Position numbers and translations under genes: made by a program. Below are positions 29,555-38,496 of a stretch of DNA of 64,000 nt, one piece after another; position 1 is the first letter of the stretch; every line of letters begins with the position of its first letter. The DNA comes from Achromobacter sp. Root83. GTDB taxonomy: Bacteria > Pseudomonadota > Gammaproteobacteria > Burkholderiales > Burkholderiaceae_B. The stretch covers positions 66,857-130,856 of the forward strand of contig NZ_LMIU01000012.1 of assembly GCF_001428845.1 (NCBI RefSeq), read 5' to 3'. The notes below the pieces were generated by a model that saw nothing but the letters and a program-made list of their open reading frames with translations, had not been told where the DNA came from and ran no database searches.

Positions 29555-32500
29555 TCAGGCTCCTCGTTCCACCGTGTCGCCCGCATTGGCGCCGGGCGGC
29601 ACGCCTTCCGGTTCGTCGCGCTCGTCATGGCGCACGCGGAACCAGGCGGCATACAGCGCGGGCAGGAAGAACAGCGTCAGCACCGTGGCGCTGGTGATGC
29701 CGCCCATGAGGGCGGTGGCCATCGGGCCGAAGAAATTGCTGCGCAACAGCGGGATCAGCGCCAGCACGGCGGCGGCGGCCGTCAGCGTGATGGGACGGAA
29801 GCGCCGCACCGTGGCGCCGACGATCGCATCCACGCGCTTGTGGCCCGCGCCGATGTCCTGTTCGATCTGATCCACCAGGATGACCGAGTTGCGCATGATG
29901 ATGCCGAACATGGCGATCACTCCCAGCATGGCGACGAAGCCGAACGGCTTGCCGAACAGCAGCAGCGCGGCCACCACCCCGATCAGCCCCAGCGGCGCGG
30001 TCAGCACCACCATCAGCACGCGGGCGAAACTTTGTAGCTGCACCATCAGCAGCGTCAGCACGGCGACCGCCATCAGCGGCATCTGCGCATTGATGGACGA
30101 CTGTCCCTTGCCGCTTTCCTCGACCGGGCCGCCGACCTCGATCCGGTAGCCGACGGGCAGCTCCGCGCGCAGGGCATCGAGCCGCTTGTCGATCGCGTGC
30201 GTGACGTCGATGCCTTGCGCGCCGCCGGTCACGTCGGCCTGGACGGTGATGGTGGGCTGGCGGTCGCGCTCCCAGATGACGCCGTACTCCAGGCCGTAGC
30301 GCACCTGACCCAGGCTGCCCAGCGGAACCGGTCCGTTGGACGTGGGCATGGCCAGCGTGGCCAGGCGGGCAGGGTCGATCCGCTCTTCGCGCGGGGCGCG
30401 CAGGCTGACGTTGATCAGCTTGTCGCGCTCGCGGTATTGCGTCACGGTGTAGCCCGACAGCGTCATCGCCAGGAAGTTCGAGATGTCGCTGGAACTGATG
30501 CCCAGCTCACGCGCCTTCTGCTGGTCGATCTCGAAGCGCACCGAACGTTCGGACGGTTCGTCCCAGTCGAACTGCACGTTGGCCGAGCGCTTGTCGGCGC
30601 GGACCTCGGCCGCGACCTTTTCGGCCACCGCGCGCACGTCCGGGATCTTGTCGCCGCTGACGCGGAACTGCACCTGGTAGCCGACGGGGGGCCCGTTCTC
30701 CAGCCGCGACAGGCGGCTGCGGATGGCGGGGAAGTCGCTGCGCAGCATCGGCTCGAGCCACTGCGCCAGCTTTTCGCGGTCTTCCACCGAGTGGGTGGTG
30801 ATGACCAGTTGGGCGAAATTGGGGGTGGCGAGCTGCTGGTCCAGCGGCAGATAGAAGCGCGGCGCGCCGGTGCCGACGAAGCTGACGGAGTGGTCGATCT
30901 CGGGCCGGCCTTCCAGCGCCTTTTCCAGGCGTTCCACCTGGCGCAGCGTGGCGGCGAACGACGCGCCTTCCTGAAGGCGCACGTCGACCAGCAGTTCGGT
31001 GCGGTCCGAGCTGGGGAAGAACTGCTGAGGCACGAATTTGAATCCGGCCATCGACACGGCGAACACCAGCACGGTTCCCGCCAGCACCACATAGCGGCGG
31101 TCCACGCACCACGCCACCCAGCCGCGCAGGCGCTGGTAGAAGCGGGTGTTGTAGATGTCGTGCTCATGGTCGTCGGGCAGATGGGCTTCGCGCTTGCGCT
31201 CGGGCAGCAGGCGGTAACCCAGCAGCGGAATCAGCACCACGGCGGCAAACCAGGAGGTGATCAGCGCGATGGCGGACACCTGGAAGATGGAGCGGGTGTA
31301 TTCGCCCGTGCTGGACTTGGCCAGCGCGATGGGCAAAAAGCCCGCCACCGTGACCAGTGTGCCGGTCAGCATGGGGAAGGCGGTGCTGGTGTACGCGAAG
31401 GCCGCCGCCCGCGCCCGGCTCCAGCCCTGTTCCAGCTTCACGGACATCATCTCGACGGCGATGATCGCGTCGTCCACCAGCAGTCCCAGCGCCAGCACCA
31501 GCGTGCCCAGCGACACCTTGTGCAGCCCGATGCCGAACATGTCCATGAACAGCGCGGTGATCGCCAGCACCACAGGGATCGAGATCACCACCACCATGCC
31601 GGTGCGCAAGCCCAGCGACACCAGGCTCACGATCAGCACGATGGCCACCGCTTCCGCGACCGAGCGCAGGAAGTCGTCGACCGAGTGCGACACCGCCTGC
31701 GGCATGCTGGAGACTTCCGTCAGCGTCAGCCCGGCCGGCAGTTGCGTCTTCAATTCCCCGAATTTGGCGTCCAGCGATTTGCCCAGGCGCACCACGTCCT
31801 GGCCGGGCTGCATGGTGATGCCGATGCCCAGCACCGGGCCGCCGGAGAGGCGCATCTGCTGGGAGGGCGGATCGTCGTAGCCGCGGTGGATCGTGGCGAT
31901 GTCGCCCAGCCGGACGGACTTGCCGTTGACCCGGATCAGCGTGTCCGCCAGCGCGCGGCTGTTGGGAAACTGGCCGGTGGGCCGAACGAAGATGCGGTCG
32001 TCCGCGGTGGTCAGCGTGCCCGCGGCCTCCACGGCGTTCTGGGTGTTGATCGCCTGGGCGATCTGCTGCGGCGACACGCCCAACCGGGTGAGCTGGGTAT
32101 TCGTGATCTCGATGTAGATGTGCTCGGGCTGGTCCCCGAAGTAATCCACCTTGGCCACGCCGGGAACGCGCAGCAGCACCGTGCGCAGCTTGTCCGCGTA
32201 GTCGTGCAGCTGCGCCGGCGAGAAGCCGTCGCCCTGCAGGGTATAGATGTTGGTATAGACGTCGCCGAACTCGTCGTTGAAGAACGGGCCCTGCACGCCT
32301 TGGGGCAGCGTCGCCTGGATGTCGCCGACCTTCTTGCGCACCTGATACCACTGGTCCGCCACGGTGCTGGCGGGCGCCGAGTCCTTCATCGTGTAGAAGA
32401 TCAGCGATTCGCCCGGGCGCGAATAGCTGCGCAGGAAATCCGTGTTGGATGTTTCCTGGAGCTTCTTGGCGATGCGGTCGGTGACCTGTTCCTGCACCTG

Positions 32501-32728
32501 CTGGGCGGTGGCGCCAGGCCATAGGGTCTGGATGACCATGACGCGGAAGGTGAACGGCGGGTCCTCGGACTGCGCCAGCCGGGAATACGACAGCACGCCG
32601 AACAGCGTGACCAGCGTGATGATGAAGATCACCAGCGGCTGATGGCGCAAGGCCCAGGCGGACAAGTTGAACCTGCCTTCCTCGTGGCGGTGGGCGTCGG
32701 CCGCGGCGTCCTTGCCGGGCGCGCTCAT
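29555..32728 (-). CDS. RND efflux pump, inner membrane subunit, system 1
   Basis: A 1057-residue resistance-nodulation-division transporter. The first helix is HQPLVIFIITLVTLFGVLSY. A large periplasmic loop follows, and the TM4 proton-relay Asp pair is in GLLVDDAIIAVEMM. ATG 32728 overlaps the adaptor stop by 4 bases (ATGA). It is of the MexF/AcrB-like drug-exporting type, though specificity cannot be read. It is driven by the proton gradient and extrudes hydrophobic compounds through the outer membrane factor next to it. Confidence 0.93.
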   Translation of the reverse strand: MSAPGKDAAADAHRHEEGRFNLSAWALRHQPLVIFIITLVTLFGVLSYSRLAQSEDPPFTFRVMVIQTLWPGATAQQVQEQVTDRIAKKLQETSNTDFLRSYSRPGESLIFYTMKDSAPASTVADQWYQVRKKVGDIQATLPQGVQGPFFNDEFGDVYTNIYTLQGDGFSPAQLHDYADKLRTVLLRVPGVAKVDYFGDQPEHIYIEITNTQLTRLGVSPQQIAQAINTQNAVEAAGTLTTADDRIFVRPTGQFPNSRALADTLIRVNGKSVRLGDIATIHRGYDDPPSQQMRLSGGPVLGIGITMQPGQDVVRLGKSLDAKFGELKTQLPAGLTLTEVSSMPQAVSHSVDDFLRSVAEAVAIVLIVSLVSLGLRTGMVVVISIPVVLAITALFMDMFGIGLHKVSLGTLVLALGLLVDDAIIAVEMMSVKLEQGWSRARAAAFAYTSTAFPMLTGTLVTVAGFLPIALAKSSTGEYTRSIFQVSAIALITSWFAAVVLIPLLGYRLLPERKREAHLPDDHEHDIYNTRFYQRLRGWVAWCVDRRYVVLAGTVLVFAVSMAGFKFVPQQFFPSSDRTELLVDVRLQEGASFAATLRQVERLEKALEGRPEIDHSVSFVGTGAPRFYLPLDQQLATPNFAQLVITTHSVEDREKLAQWLEPMLRSDFPAIRSRLSRLENGPPVGYQVQFRVSGDKIPDVRAVAEKVAAEVRADKRSANVQFDWDEPSERSVRFEIDQQKARELGISSSDISNFLAMTLSGYTVTQYRERDKLINVSLRAPREERIDPARLATLAMPTSNGPVPLGSLGQVRYGLEYGVIWERDRQPTITVQADVTGGAQGIDVTHAIDKRLDALRAELPVGYRIEVGGPVEESGKGQSSINAQMPLMAVAVLTLLMVQLQSFARVLMVVLTAPLGLIGVVAALLLFGKPFGFVAMLGVIAMFGIIMRNSVILVDQIEQDIGAGHKRVDAIVGATVRRFRPITLTAAAAVLALIPLLRSNFFGPMATALMGGITSATVLTLFFLPALYAAWFRVRHDERDEPEGVPPGANAGDTVERGA

Positions 32729-33912
32729 GACGCAAAGTCCTCGGGGTGCAGCGGCGGGACCGCGCGGACCTTCTCGCCGGCGGACACCGTGTGCACGCCT
32801 TGCCACACGACGCGTTCGCCGGCCTCGATCCCGTGGGACAGGGTCACGGTGCGCGCGTCGTAGCGCAGCACCTGCACGCGGCGCAGCTCCAGCGTGTCTT
32901 CCTGCGGCTTCACGACCCAGATGGCCGGATCGCGGCCGTCATGGAACAGGGCGGTGGCCGGCACGGTGTAGGTCGCGCGGCCATTGGCGGAGCGGTTGTC
33001 GAAGCTGATATTGGCCGTCATGCCCAGGCGGACCTCGGGCGTGGGCGACTCCAGCGTGAGCTTGGCGCGGTAGGTGCGGCTTTGCGGATCGGCGGCCGGC
33101 GCGATCTCGCGCAGCACGGCGGCGAAGGTCTGGCCGGGCAGGGGGCCCAGCGTGACGGTGGCGCGCTGGCCGATCTCCAGGCCGGCCAGAACGCTTTCGG
33201 GTACGTCGCACAGTGCATCGACGTCGCCCGACCAGGCCAGTTGGTAGACGGGAGTGGCCGCCTCGACGTTCTGTCCGGTATCGGCCTGCTCGGCGGTGAT
33301 GACGCCGGCGTGCTCGGCCTGCAGCGTGGTGTATTTCAACTGATCGGCCGATAGCGCGGCCTGCTGGGCGGCCTGGTCGCGCTGGGCCAGCGCCGAGGCG
33401 TAGGCATTGCGGGTCTGTTCCAGTTGCGTGGCGGCGATCAGGTTTTCGCGCGCCTGGGCGCGGTCCCGGTCCAGTTGCTGGCGTGCGTATTCAAGCTGAT
33501 GCTGGGCCGCCGACAACTGCGCGCGGGCGGCGGCGGCGTTCTTGGTGGCATCGGACGGATCCAGCCTGGCCACGGTCTGGCCCGCCGCGACGGTATCGCC
33601 CAGCCGGACCTTGCGCTCCACGATCTTGCCGCCAACCCGGAACGACAGCGGCGTGCTGTAGCGCGCCTGGACTTCGCCGGGCAGGGTCCAGGCGGGCAGG
33701 CGCTCGTCGGCCTGGGCTGGCATGGCGACCACCGGGCGCGGGGCCGGCGGCGGCGCCTCCTTGCGGCCGCAGCCGGCGGCGGCCAGTGCCAGGACGGCGG
33801 GCAGGGCCAGCAGGCGCGTCCAGCGGCGGGCGGCGGCAATTGACAGGGTCGGCGCTGCGGAGGCAGCGGCGTTGCGGGCGGCGGTGCGCGCGCAAGGGCC
33901 AGGACAGTTCAC
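32725..33912 (-). CDS. RND efflux periplasmic adaptor lipoprotein, system 1
   Basis: 395 residues from GTG 33912, which has AGGTG just upstream. The signal region ends in a lipobox L-A-A-A-G-C near residue 48, longer than usual, so translation could also begin slightly later. Lipoyl-like halves (KIVERKVRLGDTVAAGQTVARL and AEHAGVITAEQADTGQNV) flank a helical hairpin, as in AcrA/MexA adaptors. It is the first gene of the leftward operon, divergent from a TetR gene, with a palindrome inside the shared promoter region. Confidence 0.9.
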   Translation of the reverse strand: MNCPGPCARTAARNAAASAAPTLSIAAARRWTRLLALPAVLALAAAGCGRKEAPPPAPRPVVAMPAQADERLPAWTLPGEVQARYSTPLSFRVGGKIVERKVRLGDTVAAGQTVARLDPSDATKNAAAARAQLSAAQHQLEYARQQLDRDRAQARENLIAATQLEQTRNAYASALAQRDQAAQQAALSADQLKYTTLQAEHAGVITAEQADTGQNVEAATPVYQLAWSGDVDALCDVPESVLAGLEIGQRATVTLGPLPGQTFAAVLREIAPAADPQSRTYRAKLTLESPTPEVRLGMTANISFDNRSANGRATYTVPATALFHDGRDPAIWVVKPQEDTLELRRVQVLRYDARTVTLSHGIEAGERVVWQGVHTVSAGEKVRAVPPLHPEDFAS

Positions 33913-33974
33913 GAAACACCTCGCGGCGCGGAAAAGGGCGTAAGGAAGGACGAGCCGGGCTCGCTACGGTGTGG

Positions 33975-34004
33975 ATTCTAATACAGGTATGTATCTGGAT
34001 TCAA
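33975..34004 (-). promoter_or_regulatory. Promoter of RND operon 1 with operator palindrome in the spacer
   Basis: On the minus strand TTGAAT (34004-33999) and TAGAAT (33980-33975) are 18 bases apart. The spacer contains the perfect repeat ATACA-GGTA-TGTAT (33981-33994). A repressor bound there would exclude RNA polymerase, the usual mode for TetR-type control of efflux genes. Confidence 0.6.
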
Positions 34005-34014
34005 TGATGAATCC
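33997..34014. promoter_or_regulatory. Second dyad GGATTC-N6-GAATCC in the TetR/RND spacer
   Basis: A perfect 6-6-6 inverted repeat that overlaps the -35 region of the leftward promoter. It lies just upstream of a possible extended -10 (TGCTAAACT, 34029-34037) for the TetR gene. A further GGATTC half-site is at 33973-33978, 24 bp away. It could be a second TetR operator. Confidence 0.5.
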
Positions 34015-34043
34015 GAAACGCGGGCCAATGCTAAACTCGCGCC

Positions 34044-34667
34044 ATGTCAAAAGTCCGCCTTACCCGCGAGCAGAGCCGAGATCAGACGCGCCAGCGTCTG
34101 CTCGACGCCGCGCAATCGATCTTCCTGTCCAAGGGCTTTGTCGCCGCCAGCGTCGAAGACATCGCTGAGCAGGCGGGCTACACGCGCGGCGCGTTCTACT
34201 CGAATTTCAGCAGCAAGTCCGAACTGTTCCTGCAACTGCTCAAGCGCGACCATGAAAGTGTCATGGCCGACATGCGGGCCATCTTCGAAGACGGCGAGAC
34301 CCGTTCGCAGATGGAAGCGCGTGTGCTCGAGTACTACAGCACGCATTACCGCGAAAATGACTGCTTCCTGCTCTGGATGGAAGCCAAGCTGCAGGCTGCC
34401 CGCGATCCGGACTTCCGGGTGGGTTTCACGGCCTGTCTGCGCGAGCTGCGCGAGGCCACCACTGAATACATCCGCCAGTTTTCGGCGCATGTGGGCACGC
34501 CGTTGCCGCTGCCGGCCGAACAGCTCGCGCTGGGCCTGCTGGCCCTGTCGGACGGCATGCAGTTCAGCTATGCGTTCGACCCCCAGGCCGTCACCCCAGA
34601 AATGACCGAAGCGGTGCTGGCGGGATTTTTCCGCCGCGTGGTCTTCGGCGATCCCAAAGCGGAATAG
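34044..34667 (+). CDS. TetR family repressor of RND system 1
   Basis: 207 residues. The N-terminal helix-turn-helix is at about 15-60 (LLDAAQSIFLSKGFVAASVE, then AGYTRGAFYSNFSSKSELF), typical of AcrR/TtgR-like efflux regulators, followed by a ligand-binding helical domain. ATG 34044 lies almost at the predicted transcription start, so the message may be leaderless. It is divergent from the adaptor gene and probably represses both directions until a pump substrate binds. Confidence 0.92.
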   Translation: MSKVRLTREQSRDQTRQRLLDAAQSIFLSKGFVAASVEDIAEQAGYTRGAFYSNFSSKSELFLQLLKRDHESVMADMRAIFEDGETRSQMEARVLEYYSTHYRENDCFLLWMEAKLQAARDPDFRVGFTACLRELREATTEYIRQFSAHVGTPLPLPAEQLALGLLALSDGMQFSYAFDPQAVTPEMTEAVLAGFFRRVVFGDPKAE

Positions 34668-34679
34668 GGCCGCGGGGCT

Positions 34680-35060
34680 TCAGCCCAGCAATTCCGATAT
34701 CTCGATCAGGTTCAGGTCGGGGTCGCGCAGATACACCGAGCGGATCTTCCCGGTGGCGCCGGTGCGCGGCACCGGTCCTTCGATGATCCGCGCGCCTGCC
34801 GCTTTCAGCCGGACAATCACCTCGTCCAGCGGCCGGTCGGCGATGAAGCACAAATCCAGCGCGCCGGGCACGGGCAGGTGGGCCTTGGGTTCGAATTCCC
34901 GGCCGCGCACATGCAGGTTGATCTTCTGGTTGCCAAAACGCAACGCCTGCCGGCCTTCTCCGAAGGTCTCCAGCCGCATGCCGAGGATGCGGGTGTAGAA
35001 GTCCACCGTGGCGTCGGGGTCGGTGCAGGTCAGGACCAGATGATCCAGGTGATCGATCAT
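34680..35060 (-). CDS. VOC family protein
   Basis: A 126-residue single glyoxalase-fold protein, MIDHLDHLVLTCTDPDATVDF, resembling the uncharacterised STM3117-like group. His7, His50 and Glu120 occupy probable metal positions, while the fourth position appears to be hydrophobic (LDLCFIA), closer to a His-His-Glu site. It converges with the TetR gene and diverges from betT. Function unknown; it may modify or sequester a small molecule. Confidence 0.8.
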   Translation of the reverse strand: MIDHLDHLVLTCTDPDATVDFYTRILGMRLETFGEGRQALRFGNQKINLHVRGREFEPKAHLPVPGALDLCFIADRPLDEVIVRLKAAGARIIEGPVPRTGATGKIRSVYLRDPDLNLIEISELLG

Positions 35061-35215
35061 GAATGTCTCCAGGCGTCGGGCGAGGGCTGCGCGGCCGAAC
35101 CGCGGTTTCGATTGTCAACCGGCCCAAGCCCGTGATAGTAATACCGGCAGCGCTCCGGCCGGGCTGAGGGGGCCAGCGCCGTACTTCGCGACCCTTGGGC
35201 GTAAGGAGCGGCAGC

Positions 35216-37189
35216 ATGACTTCAGAATCCCGTCCGCGCACGACCATCAACCGGCCCGTTTTCTTCACCTCGGCCGTGTTCATTCTGATGCTGGTGGGTT
35301 TTGCGATCATCGCGCCCCAGGCGGCCCAGGACCTGTTCGAATCCGTGCAGGCCTGGATCCTCGGCAACGTGAGCTGGTTCTACATCCTGGTGGTCGCCAT
35401 CATCCTGCTGTCGGTCGCGTACCTGGCGGTCAGCCGCTACGGCGACATCAAGCTGGGCCCCGACCACAGCGAGCCCGATTACCGCAACTTCACCTGGTTC
35501 GCCATGCTGTTCTCGGCGGGCATGGGAATCGGCCTGATGTTCTTCGGCGTGGCCGAACCCGTCATGCACTTCATGTCTCCGCCGGTGGGCGAGGGCGGCA
35601 CGGCCGCGGCGGCCCGCGAGTCCATGAAGATCACCTTCTTCCACTGGGGCTTGCACGCGTGGGCGATCTACGCGGCGGTGGCGCTGACGCTGGCCTTCTT
35701 CAGCTTTCGCCACGGCCTGCCGCTGACCTTGCGCTCGGCGCTGTATCCGCTGATCGGCAACCGCATCCACGGACCTATCGGCCACGCCGTCGACATCTTC
35801 GCCATCATCGGGACGGTGCTGGGCGTGGCGACGTCGCTGGGCCTGGGCGTGGCCCAGATGAACAGCGGCCTGAACCACCTGTTCGGCATCCCCGTGGGGG
35901 TGACGGCACAGATCGTCCTGATCATCATCACCTGCGGCCTGGCGACGCTGTCGGTGGCAAGCGGGCTGGACAAGGGCATCCGCATCCTGTCGGAGGCCAA
36001 CATGGTGCTGGCCGTCATCCTGCTGCTGTTCGTGCTGATCATGGGGCCCACGGTGTTTCTGCTCCAGACTTTCGTTCAGAATACCGGCGCCTATCTGTCC
36101 GACATCGTCGGCAAGACCTTCAACCTGTACGCCTACGAACCCACCGACTGGCTCGGTGGCTGGACGCTCTTCTACTGGGGCTGGTGGATAGCCTGGTCGC
36201 CGTTCGTCGGACTGTTCATCGCGCGCATTTCGCGCGGCCGCACCATCCGCGAATTTGTCTGCGGCGTGCTGCTGGTACCGGCGGGCTTCACCCTGTTCTG
36301 GATGACGGTGTTCGGCGACACGGCCATCCACTTCATCCTGGTCGGCGGCGTGCAAAGCCTGGCGCAATCCGTGGATGCCGACAGTTCGCTGGCGCTGTTC
36401 GCCTTTCTTGAGCTCCTGCCCTGGAGCAACGTGATTTCCATCTTCGCCATTGCGATGGTGGCGGTCTTCTTCGTCACGTCCGCCGACTCGGGGGCGCTGG
36501 TGGTGGACCTGCTGGCCTCGGGCGGAGCGGACCGCACGCCGGTGTGGCAGCGCATCTTCTGGTCGCTGTCGATGGGCGCGGTCGCCATCGCGTTGCTGCT
36601 GGCCGACGGCCTGACCGCTTTGCAAACCGCCACTATCGCCAGCGCGCTGCCGTTCTCGATCATTCTGCTGCTGTCCTTGTGGGGGCTGTTCAAGGCGCTC
36701 AAGCTGGACGCGACCAAGCGCGGCATCCGCTATCAATCGCTGACCTTGTCGCGGCCCGCGCGCGGCGGGCAATCCTGGGAAAGGCGGCTGCGCAACATGG
36801 TCATGATGCCGCGGCGCGCCCATGTGCTGCGCTTCATCTCAGACGTGGTGCGGCCGGCGTTCGACGACGTCGCGGAGGAACTGCGCAAGCAGGGCTATGC
36901 CGTCGAGGTGCGCGAAGACGAAGAAGACGGCGGCGCGATCCTGGAGGTGTCCCATGGCGAGCACCTGGATTTTTCCTATGCCGTGCAACCTTTGGCCTTT
37001 GTGCGGCCCAGCCTGACGCCCGAAGAGGCCGCCGACGAGGATGAGCGCAAATACTTCCGTGCCGAGGTCCATCTGCGCGAGGGCGGGCAGGACTACGACA
37101 TCATGGGCTGGAGCCGGGACGCCGTGATCGGCGACATCCTGGACCAGTACGAAAGGCACCGCCACTATCTGCACATGGTGCGGACCTAG
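35216..37189 (+). CDS. betT: BCCT family choline/betaine transporter (BetT-type)
   Basis: A 657-residue transporter with about 12 membrane helices and the BCCT hallmark FYWGWWIAWSPFVGLFIARI near residue 323. The soluble C-terminal tail of about 150 residues after the last helix is the feature that separates BetT-type proton-coupled choline transporters from shorter BCCT proteins, and it is implicated in osmotic sensing. TAAGGAG lies 10 bases before ATG 35216. It brings in choline or betaine as osmoprotectant. No betAB genes are in the window, so exact substrate is inferred. Confidence 0.88.
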   Translation: MTSESRPRTTINRPVFFTSAVFILMLVGFAIIAPQAAQDLFESVQAWILGNVSWFYILVVAIILLSVAYLAVSRYGDIKLGPDHSEPDYRNFTWFAMLFSAGMGIGLMFFGVAEPVMHFMSPPVGEGGTAAAARESMKITFFHWGLHAWAIYAAVALTLAFFSFRHGLPLTLRSALYPLIGNRIHGPIGHAVDIFAIIGTVLGVATSLGLGVAQMNSGLNHLFGIPVGVTAQIVLIIITCGLATLSVASGLDKGIRILSEANMVLAVILLLFVLIMGPTVFLLQTFVQNTGAYLSDIVGKTFNLYAYEPTDWLGGWTLFYWGWWIAWSPFVGLFIARISRGRTIREFVCGVLLVPAGFTLFWMTVFGDTAIHFILVGGVQSLAQSVDADSSLALFAFLELLPWSNVISIFAIAMVAVFFVTSADSGALVVDLLASGGADRTPVWQRIFWSLSMGAVAIALLLADGLTALQTATIASALPFSIILLLSLWGLFKALKLDATKRGIRYQSLTLSRPARGGQSWERRLRNMVMMPRRAHVLRFISDVVRPAFDDVAEELRKQGYAVEVREDEEDGGAILEVSHGEHLDFSYAVQPLAFVRPSLTPEEAADEDERKYFRAEVHLREGGQDYDIMGWSRDAVIGDILDQYERHRHYLHMVRT

Positions 37190-37211
37190 CCGTTCGCGCG
37201 TCACACCCCGG

Positions 37212-37245
37212 AAGCCGCCAGGATCGCCTGGCGGCTTTTTCTTTT
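37212..37245 (+). terminator. Rho-independent terminator after betT
   Basis: AAGCCGCCAGG-ATCG-CCTGGCGGCTT gives a perfect 11-bp stem followed by TTTCTTTT. It is a strong intrinsic terminator 22 bases after the betT stop. Confidence 0.93.
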
Positions 37246-37347
37246 GCCCATAGCCCTTTCCTATCCCGGACATTGCGTAAGCCGCTTTGACGAAAAAGCT
37301 GGAATCATGGATTATCCAAGAATATCCTTGTTTAAAGAGAGCGAATC

Positions 37348-38481
37348 ATGAAGGCGAGATCTGGGCCGTGGACGGCGGGCGCCGTGGCGCTGGTGGCGGT
37401 GCTGGCAGGCGCGGGCCTTTATTGGAAGTACGGCGGCGCCGAGCAAAAGGGCGGATGGGCGATGGCGCCGGCCAAGGTGGCGGTGGCGGCGGCAGTCCAG
37501 GCCGATTTTCCGGCGGCCCTGAGCGGCATCGGCTCGCTGGAGGCGACGCGCCAGGTGCTGGTGGCGGCGGAGGTGGACGGCCGGGTCGCCCAGATTCTGT
37601 TTACGCCGGGCGAACAGGTAAAGGCCGGCCAGTTGCTGGTGCTGCTGAACGACGCGCCCGAGCAGGGCGAACTTGCCCGCCTTCAGGCGCAGGCGCGCAA
37701 TGCGCGGGCCCTGCTGGAGCGGACCCGCCGCCTCGTGCCGCTGCAGGCGGCCACGCGCGAACAGCTTGACCAGGCCCAGGCCGATCACGACCAGGCGGAC
37801 GCCGACATCAGGCGCGTGCAGGCGCTGATCGAGCAAAAGCGCGTCAAGGCGCCATTCGATGGAGTGCTGGGCGTGCGCCGGGTGAACCTGGGCCAGTTCG
37901 CCCGGGCGGGAGACCCGCTGGTCTCCCTGACCGACGGTTCTTCCATGTACGCCAACATCACGCTGCCGGAGCGGGCGCTGGGCGCGTTGCGCACGGGCCA
38001 GCCGGTGACAATCACCGTCGACGCCCATGCCGGGCGCGAGTTCGAGGGCATGGTCGCCACGGTGGAGCCGCAGGTGGATCCCGGTACCCGCACCGTGCGC
38101 GTGCAAGCGCTGCTTGCCAACCCCGACGGCGCCCTGGCCGCGGGAATGTACGCGCAAGGACGGATCGGCCTGCCGGACCGTCCCGGCGTGATCACAGTGC
38201 CGGAGACGGCCGTCAGCTACAGCGCCTATGGCGATTCGGTATACGTGGTGGCCGAGCCGAAGCAGGGCGAGCAAGCCCAGGGCCTGACCGTCAGGCAAGC
38301 CTATGTGAAGACCGCCGAACGCCTGCGCGGCCGGGTGGTGGTGACCGAAGGCTTGCAGGCCGGCGACCGGGTCGTGACCTCGGGCCAATTGCGCCTGCAT
38401 AACGGCGCGGCGGTCGAGATCCTTCCCGGCGACACCGTGGCGCTGGGCGAACCGCCGCAAGCCGTGGCGCAGGCCCGGTAA
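37348..38481 (+). CDS. RND efflux periplasmic adaptor, system 2
   Basis: 377 residues. The N-terminal hydrophobic segment (TAGAVALVAVLAGAGLYW) lacks a lipobox cysteine, so it is anchored as a membrane helix. The lipoyl halves EVDGRVAQILFTPGEQVKAG and KAPFDGVLGVRRVNLGQFAR flank a helical hairpin. It is the first gene of an adaptor-pump-channel operon, with the pump gene 15 bp away. The adaptor resembles those of MexK- or MdtB-like pumps; the substrate is unknown. Confidence 0.9.
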   Translation: MKARSGPWTAGAVALVAVLAGAGLYWKYGGAEQKGGWAMAPAKVAVAAAVQADFPAALSGIGSLEATRQVLVAAEVDGRVAQILFTPGEQVKAGQLLVLLNDAPEQGELARLQAQARNARALLERTRRLVPLQAATREQLDQAQADHDQADADIRRVQALIEQKRVKAPFDGVLGVRRVNLGQFARAGDPLVSLTDGSSMYANITLPERALGALRTGQPVTITVDAHAGREFEGMVATVEPQVDPGTRTVRVQALLANPDGALAAGMYAQGRIGLPDRPGVITVPETAVSYSAYGDSVYVVAEPKQGEQAQGLTVRQAYVKTAERLRGRVVVTEGLQAGDRVVTSGQLRLHNGAAVEILPGDTVALGEPPQAVAQAR

Positions 38482-38496
38482 GCGGCGGAGGCTGAC

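Noticed and set aside
30197..32524. A 775-codon plus-strand open frame inside RND system 1
   Set aside because: It is antisense to a clearly real RND pump and has biased composition without domains.
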